A stretch of 64,000 nucleotides of DNA, from the NCBI GenBank assembly GCA_034423775.1, contig CP139918.1:992001-1056000 (forward strand), read 5' to 3'. The notes under the pieces were generated by a model that worked only from the letters and a program-made list of their open reading frames with translations, was not told the DNA's origin and made no database searches. This DNA comes from Alphaproteobacteria bacterium US3C007. Lineage in GTDB: Bacteria > Pseudomonadota > Alphaproteobacteria > Rhodobacterales > Rhodobacteraceae. The position numbers and the translations under genes are program-made. Position 1 is the first letter of the stretch. Every line of letters begins with the position of its first letter. Positions 30,501-39,500 of the stretch are shown one piece after another.

Positions 30501-33500
30501 CGACTGTCGGGGGCGTGAAATTAGTTAAAGCCGCCCCACTATTAACGTCTGTAATGTCCGTTGACGTGGAGGTCAGAGCGCTTATGTCGAGGTTTGTTCC
30601 CTGGGTTCCCTTCACAATAACAGTTCCAGTACCACCCACTGTAGCGCCATGAGCCTGTACAGCGCTCATAGTAAACGTGGCCGAGTTAGCCAATGTCACA
30701 TTAATTGTAGACGAACCAACATCCAAGTCTGAGTCACTAATGTCCACCGACGTTCCATCAATTGTAACCCCATTGAGGTTGACTGCCAATGTCGCATCCG
30801 TCGCATTCGTGTCAACATTTGTGATCGTACCCAACTGGGTTAGGTTCACCGTTAAGGCAATCCCCGCTGCAACCTCCAGCTCGGCCACGTTTGAGAATGT
30901 TACACCCGTGCCCGAAATATCGAGCGCGTTATTGGCATCCGCATCGATGACGATCTTGGACGTCGTGTCGCCAGTGACGGTTCCAGTTAATGTGGCAAAT
31001 TGATCACCAGTCATTGTGACCAGTGAGGTCGAATTTTCTAGCGTAAGGTTCTCGATCCCGGAGAACGTATTAATCCCAGACAAGTCAACTGTTCCCACGA
31101 GATGTAGTGTATCTCCAGTGCCCGCGCCACCCGCGAGTACGTCACTCGATGACAGGACGCGGCTACCTGAGGAACCACCATAAATCAGGAACGTATCGTT
31201 GCCAGCCCCACCATCTAGGTTCAGGACACCGCCCGTTGCGCCATCGGAAGAGGCGTCACGTTCCGGCAGATAAATAGTTTCGTTTGCACTTCTGCCAGCG
31301 AATGTGATGTTTGACGCATACGGTATATTGGTAAGTGAAATTTCTGCATCTTTGCCAGTCCCAAACACGCCGCTCACGCTCACAAGAGTGAGAGCGTCAT
31401 TTGAGTCTGGCGCCAATGAAACAGCGTCTGCCGCGGACACGCTTAACTCGTGAATTGTTGTCGTGCCAGTGTTTTGCGCATCCATCAACGTACGCGCCTG
31501 CTGGATCGTTGCGGCAGTGGTATTCGTGGTGATATTACCCGCCGCATCCAAGCTTGTAACACCCTCTGCAACGAGGTCTGCAGGCGTATCAGCCAAATTG
31601 GCACGGGCCGTACTATTTGTAACAGTCTGATTAACGAATGAGACGGCGTCATTCCCAGCGGCGTCCTGAGTAGTTGCCGAACTATCACCAGTTGGATCGG
31701 TGTAGGATACCAAAACTGTTTGACCGAACTCTACCGCCGTTTCCAATGTCAATGTTACAGTGGAACCAGCGACTGCCACTGCATTCACCGCGTTTGCAAC
31801 GCCGTCCGTGCTGACCGAAAAATCACCTGTAACTGGCACTTCACCAACAGAGTCGTCGAGTGCTTCACTATAAGTCAGCGTCAAAGTTGTGCCACTGACA
31901 GAGGCTGAATTCAACACTGGAACATCGTCTTCAACTAACGTGTAGTCAACCGTGGCCGTAGAGGTAGTATTGCCCATTGCATCCACTGCAACTGCCTTCA
32001 GCGCGTGAGTGCCATCAGTGCCAAGATCAATCGTAGTCGTCCAGGCTCCATCCACATTCACAACCGTCGTCGACAAAACTACGTCAGGATCAGCAGTCGT
32101 ATCTACAATCGATACCGTCGCGCCGGCTTCCCCGGTCCCGCTAATCGCATGAACAGCGTCTTTGCTGCTAACAGCACCACCAGTAATAGCAACCGCAGGC
32201 GCTACAGTATCGACGTTCAAATTGAGCGTCGAGCTAGCGCGACCCGCATTGCCAACTGTATCCGTATAAGACGTCGAAACAGATATCGCGACCTCACTAT
32301 CCGTTGTAGTCGCCGGAGTATAGGCAATCGTATACGTCGCAGTACCATCAGAATTCGTCGTCACTGAACTCAATTCACCAAGCGTGCCACTCTCTACAGA
32401 AATATCATCTTTAGTAAACGCTGTAACAGCCTCACTAAAAGTAATCGTCAGCGTGGAAGTCTCGCCAACCTTCAAACTGGACGCACTGCTCGTGATAGTG
32501 ACAGTCGGATCAAGTGTATCAACCGCCTGAACACTATCCAACGCAGCCGCATTACCATTACTATTACCATCAACGGCAACACTGTCCTTAACGCTTACAA
32601 GAACATCGCCCTCATAATTGTCATTAGGCGTCACAACCAACGTGTATTCTGTCGTGCTATTAGCCTCAAACGTACCCTTCACACCATTCACAACCGTAAC
32701 ATCCGCAGCCGTAAACCCAGTCACAGCCTCATCAAATGTGAACGTATATGTAACGTCTCCGTTCGTCGTGCCAGACGCATTATCCGTAATCGTAACAGCT
32801 GGAACATCGTCTTCAACTAACGTGTAGTCAACCGTGGCCGTAGAGGTAGTATTGCCCATTGCATCCACTGCAACTGCCTTCAGCGCGTGAGTGCCATCAG
32901 TGCCAAGATCAATCGTAGTCGTCCAGGCTCCATCCACATTCACAACCGTCGTCGACAAAACTACGTCAGGATCAGCAGTCGTATCTACAATCGATACCGT
33001 CGCGCCGGCTTCCCCGGTCCCGCTAATCGCATGAACAGCGTCTTTGCTGCTAACAGCACCACCAGTAATAGCAACCGCAGGCGCTACAGTATCGACGTTC
33101 AAATTGAGCGTCGAGCTAGCGCGACCCGCATTGCCAACTGTATCCGTATAAGACGTCGAAACAGATATCGCGACCTCACTATCCGTTGTAGTCGCCGGAG
33201 TATAGGCAATCGTATACGTCGCAGTACCATCAGAATTCGTCGTCACTGAACTCAATTCACCAAGCGTGCCACTCTCTACAGAAATATCATCTTTAGTAAA
33301 CGCTGTAACAGCCTCACTAAAAGTAATCGTCAGCGTGGAAGTCTCGCCAACCTTCAAACTGGACGCACTGCTCGTGATAGTGACAGTCGGATCAAGTGTA
33401 TCAACCGCCTGAACACTATCCAACGCAGCCGCATTACCATTACTATTACCATCAACGGCAACACTGTCCTTAACGCTTACAAGAACATCGCCCTCATAAT

Positions 33501-36500
33501 TGTCATTAGGCGTCACAACCAACGTGTATTCTGTCGTGCTATTAGCCTCAAACGTACCCTTCACACCATTCACAACCGTAACATCCGCAGCCGTAAACCC
33601 AGTCACAGCCTCATCAAATGTGAACGTATATGTAACGTCTCCGTTCGTCGTGCCAGACGCATTATCCGTAATCGTAACAGCTGGAACATCGTCTTCAACT
33701 AACGTGTAGTCAACCGTGGCCGTAGAGGTAGTATTGCCCATTGCATCCACTGCAACTGCCTTCAGCGCGTGAGTGCCATCAGTGCCAAGATCAATCGTAG
33801 TCGTCCAGGCTCCATCCACATTCACAACCGTCGTCGACAAAACTACGTCAGGATCAGCAGTCGTATCTACAATCGATACCGTCGCGCCGGCTTCCCCGGT
33901 CCCGCTAATCGCATGAACAGCGTCTTTGCTGCTAACAGCACCACCAGTAATAGCAACCGCAGGCGCTACAGTATCGACGTTCAAATTGAGCGTCGAGCTA
34001 GCGCGACCCGCATTGCCAACTGTATCCGTATAAGACGTCGAAACAGATATCGCGACCTCACTATCCGTTGTAGTCGCCGGAGTATAGGCAATCGTATACG
34101 TCGCAGTACCATCAGAATTCGTCGTCACTGAACTCAATTCACCAAGCGTGCCACTCTCTACAGAAATATCATCTTTAGTAAACGCTGTAACAGCCTCACT
34201 AAAAGTAATCGTCAGCGTGGAAGTCTCGCCAACCTTCAAACTGGACGCACTGCTCGTGATAGTGACAGTCGGATCAAGTGTATCAACCGCCTGAACACTA
34301 TCCAACGCAGCCGCATTACCATTACTATTACCATCAACGGCAACACTGTCCTTAACGCTTACAAGAACATCGCCCTCATAATTGTCATTAGGCGTCACAA
34401 CCAACGTGTATTCTGTCGTGCTATTAGCCTCAAACGTACCCTTCACACCATTCACAACCGTAACATCCGCAGCCGTAAACCCAGTCACAGCCTCATCAAA
34501 TGTGAACGTATATGTAACGTCTCCGTTCGTCGTGCCAGACGCATTATCCGTAATCGTAACAGCTGGAACATCGTCTTCAACTAACGTGTAGTCAACCGTG
34601 GCCGTAGAGGTAGTATTGCCCATTGCATCCACTGCAACTGCCTTCAGCGCGTGAGTGCCATCAGTGCCAAGATCAATCGTAGTCGTCCAGGCTCCATCCA
34701 CATTCACAACCGTCGTCGACAAAACTACGTCAGGATCAGCAGTCGTATCTACAATCGATACCGTCGCGCCGGCTTCCCCGGTCCCGCTAATCGCATGAAC
34801 AGCGTCTTTGCTGCTAACAGCACCACCAGTAATAGCAACCGCAGGCGCTACAGTATCGACGTTCAAATTGAGCGTCGAGCTAGCGCGACCCGCATTGCCA
34901 ACTGTATCCGTATAAGACGTCGAAACAGATATCGCGACCTCACTATCCGTTGTAGTCGCCGGAGTATAGGCAATCGTATACGTCGCAGTACCATCAGAAT
35001 TCGTCGTCACTGAACTCAATTCACCAAGCGTGCCACTCTCTACAGAAATATCATCTTTAGTAAACGCTGTAACAGCCTCACTAAAAGTAATCGTCAGCGT
35101 GGAAGTCTCGCCAACCTTCAAACTGGACGCACTGCTCGTGATAGTGACAGTCGGATCAAGTGTATCAACCGCCTGAACACTATCCAACGCAGCCGCATTA
35201 CCATTACTATTACCATCAACGGCAACACTGTCCTTAACGCTTACAAGAACATCGCCCTCATAATTGTCATTAGGCGTCACAACCAACGTGTATTCTGTCG
35301 TGCTATTAGCCTCAAACGTACCCTTCACACCATTCACAACCGTAACATCCGCAGCCGTAAACCCAGTCACAGCCTCATCAAATGTGAACGTATATGTAAC
35401 GTCTCCGTTCGTCGTGCCAGACGCATTATCCGTAATCGTAACAGCTGGAACATCGTCTTCAACTAACGTGTAGTCAACCGTGGCCGTAGAGGTAGTATTG
35501 CCCATTGCATCCACTGCAACTGCCTTCAGCGCGTGAGTGCCATCAGTGCCAAGATCAATCGTAGTCGTCCAGGCTCCATCCACATTCACAACCGTCGTCG
35601 ACAAAACTACGTCAGGATCAGCAGTCGTATCTACAATCGATACCGTCGCGCCGGCTTCCCCGGTCCCGCTAATCGCATGAACAGCGTCTTTGCTGCTAAC
35701 AGCACCACCAGTAATAGCAACCGCAGGCGCTACAGTATCGACGTTCAAATTGAGCGTCGAGCTAGCGCGACCCGCATTGCCAACTGTATCCGTATAAGAC
35801 GTCGAAACAGATATCGCGACCTCACTATCCGTTGTAGTCGCCGGAGTATAGGCAATCGTATACGTCGCAGTACCATCAGAATTCGTCGTCACTGAACTCA
35901 ATTCACCAAGCGTGCCACTCTCTACAGAAATATCATCTTTAGTAAACGCTGTAACAGCCTCACTAAAAGTAATCGTCAGCGTGGAAGTCTCGCCAACCTT
36001 CAAACTGGACGCACTGCTCGTGATAGTGACAGTCGGATCAAGTGTATCAACCGCCTGAACACTATCCAACGCAGCCGCATTACCATTACTATTACCATCA
36101 ACGGCAACACTGTCCTTAACGCTTACAAGAACATCGCCCTCATAATTGTCATTAGGCGTCACAACCAACGTGTATTCTGTCGTGCTATTAGCCTCAAACG
36201 TACCCTTCACACCATTCACAACCGTAACATCCGCAGCCGTAAACCCAGTCACAGCCTCATCAAATGTGAACGTATATGTAACGTCTCCGTTCGTCGTGCC
36301 AGACGCATTATCCGTAATCGTAACAGCTGGAACATCGTCTTCAACTAACGTGTAGTCAACCGTGGCCGTAGAGGTAGTATTGCCCATTGCATCCACTGCA
36401 ACTGCCTTCAGCGCGTGAGTGCCATCAGTGCCAAGATCAATCGTAGTCGTCCAGGCTCCATCCACATTCACAACCGTCGTCGACAAAACTACGTCAGGAT

Positions 36501-39500
36501 CAGCAGTCGTATCTACAATCGATACCGTCGCGCCGGCTTCCCCGGTCCCGCTAATCGCATGAACAGCGTCTTTGCTGCTAACAGCACCACCAGTAATAGC
36601 AACCGCAGGCGCTACAGTATCGACGTTCAAATTGAGCGTCGAGCTAGCGCGACCCGCATTGCCAACTGTATCCGTATAAGACGTCGAAACAGATATCGCG
36701 ACCTCACTATCCGTTGTAGTCGCCGGAGTATAGGCAATCGTATACGTCGCAGTACCATCAGAATTCGTCGTCACTGAACTCAATTCACCAAGCGTGCCAC
36801 TCTCTACAGAAATATCATCTTTAGTAAACGCTGTAACAGCCTCACTAAAAGTAATCGTCAGCGTGGAAGTCTCGCCAACCTTCAAACTGGACGCACTGCT
36901 CGTGATAGTGACAGTCGGATCAAGTGTATCAACCGCCTGAACACTATCCAACGCAGCCGCATTACCATTACTATTACCATCAACGGCAACACTGTCCTTA
37001 ACGCTTACAAGAACATCGCCCTCATAATTGTCATTAGGCGTCACAACCAACGTGTATTCTGTCGTGCTATTAGCCTCAAACGTACCCTTCACACCATTCA
37101 CAACCGTAACATCCGCAGCCGTAAACCCAGTCACAGCCTCATCAAATGTGAACGTATATGTAACGTCTCCGTTCGTCGTGCCAGACGCATTATCCGTAAT
37201 CGTAACAGCTGGAACATCGTCTTCAACTAACGTGTAGTCAACCGTGGCCGTAGAGGTAGTATTGCCCATTGCATCCACTGCAACTGCCTTCAGCGCGTGA
37301 GTGCCATCAGTGCCAAGATCAATCGTAGTCGTCCAGGCTCCATCCACATTCACAACCGTCGTCGACAAAACTACGTCAGGATCAGCAGTCGTATCTACAA
37401 TCGATACCGTCGCGCCGGCTTCCCCGGTCCCGCTAATCGCATGAACAGCGTCTTTGCTGCTAACAGCACCACCAGTAATAGCAACCGCAGGCGCTACAGT
37501 ATCGACGTTCAAATTGAGCGTCGAGCTAGCGCGACCCGCATTGCCAACTGTATCCGTATAAGACGTCGAAACAGATATCGCGACCTCACTATCCGTTGTA
37601 GTCGCCGGAGTATAGGCAATCGTATACGTCGCAGTACCATCAGAATTCGTCGTCACTGAACTCAATTCACCAAGCGTGCCACTCTCTACAGAAATATCAT
37701 CTTTAGTAAACGCTGTAACAGCCTCACTAAAAGTAATCGTCAGCGTGGAAGTCTCGCCAACCTTCAAACTGGACGCACTGCTCGTGATAGTGACAGTCGG
37801 ATCAAGTGTATCAACCGCCTGAACACTATCCAACGCAGCCGCATTACCATTACTATTACCATCAACGGCAACACTGTCCTTAACGCTTACAAGAACATCG
37901 CCCTCATAATTGTCATTAGGCGTCACAACCAACGTGTATTCTGTCGTGCTATTAGCCTCAAACGTACCCTTCACACCATTCACAACCGTAACATCCGCAG
38001 CCGTAAACCCAGTCACAGCCTCATCAAATGTGAACGTATATGTAACGTCTCCGTTCGTCGTGCCAGACGCATTATCCGTAATCGTAACAGCTGGAACATC
38101 GTCTTCAACTAACGTGTAGTCAACCGTGGCCGTAGAGGTAGTATTGCCCATTGCATCCACTGCAACTGCCTTCAGCGCGTGAGTGCCATCAGTGCCAAGA
38201 TCAATCGTAGTCGTCCAGGCTCCATCCACATTCACAACCGTCGTCGACAAAACTACGTCAGGATCAGCAGTCGTATCTACAATCGATACCGTCGCGCCGG
38301 CTTCCCCGGTCCCGCTAATCGCATGAACAGCGTCTTTGCTGCTAACAGCACCACCAGTAATAGCAACCGCAGGCGCTACAGTATCGACGTTCAAATTGAG
38401 CGTCGAGCTAGCGCGACCCGCATTGCCAACTGTATCCGTATAAGACGTCGAAACAGATATCGCGACCTCACTATCCGTTGTAGTCGCCGGAGTATAGGCA
38501 ATCGTATACGTCGCAGTACCATCAGAATTCGTCGTCACTGAACTCAATTCACCAAGCGTGCCACTCTCTACAGAAATATCATCTTTAGTAAACGCTGTAA
38601 CAGCCTCACTAAAAGTAATCGTCAGCGTGGAAGTCTCGCCAACCTTCAAACTGGACGCACTGCTCGTGATAGTGACAGTCGGATCAAGTGTATCAACCGC
38701 CTGAACACTATCCAACGCAGCCGCATTACCATTACTATTACCATCAACGGCAACACTGTCCTTAACGCTTACAAGAACATCGCCCTCATAATTGTCATTA
38801 GGCGTCACAACCAACGTGTATTCTGTCGTGCTATTAGCCTCAAACGTACCCTTCACACCATTCACAACCGTAACATCCGCAGCCGTAAACCCAGTCACAG
38901 CCTCATCAAATGTGAACGTATATGTAACGTCTCCGTTCGTCGTGCCAGACGCATTATCCGTAATCGTAACAGCTGGAACATCGTCTTCAACTAACGTGTA
39001 GTCAACCGTGGCCGTAGAGGTAGTATTGCCCATTGCATCCACTGCAACTGCCTTCAGCGCGTGAGTGCCATCAGTGCCAAGATCAATCGTAGTCGTCCAG
39101 GCTCCATCCACATTCACAACCGTCGTCGACAAAACTACGTCAGGATCAGCAGTCGTATCTACAATCGATACCGTCGCGCCGGCTTCCCCGGTCCCGCTAA
39201 TCGCATGAACAGCGTCTTTGCTGCTAACAGCACCACCAGTAATAGCAACCGCAGGCGCTACAGTATCGACGTTCAAATTGAGCGTCGAGCTAGCGCGACC
39301 CGCATTGCCAACTGTATCCGTATAAGACGTCGAAACAGATATCGCGACCTCACTATCCGTTGTAGTCGCCGGAGTATAGGCAATCGTATACGTCGCAGTA
39401 CCATCAGAATTCGTCGTCACTGAACTCAATTCACCAAGCGTGCCACTCTCTACAGAAATATCATCTTTAGTAAACGCTGTAACAGCCTCACTAAAAGTAA

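Noticed and set aside
20054..30652. A 10.6-kb open frame on the plus strand (about 3,500 residues) opposite the adhesin array
   Set aside because: Repeat units are multiples of three bases, so a unit without stops on the other strand stays open throughout the array. It has no start signal or family character; it is a shadow of the real minus-strand gene.
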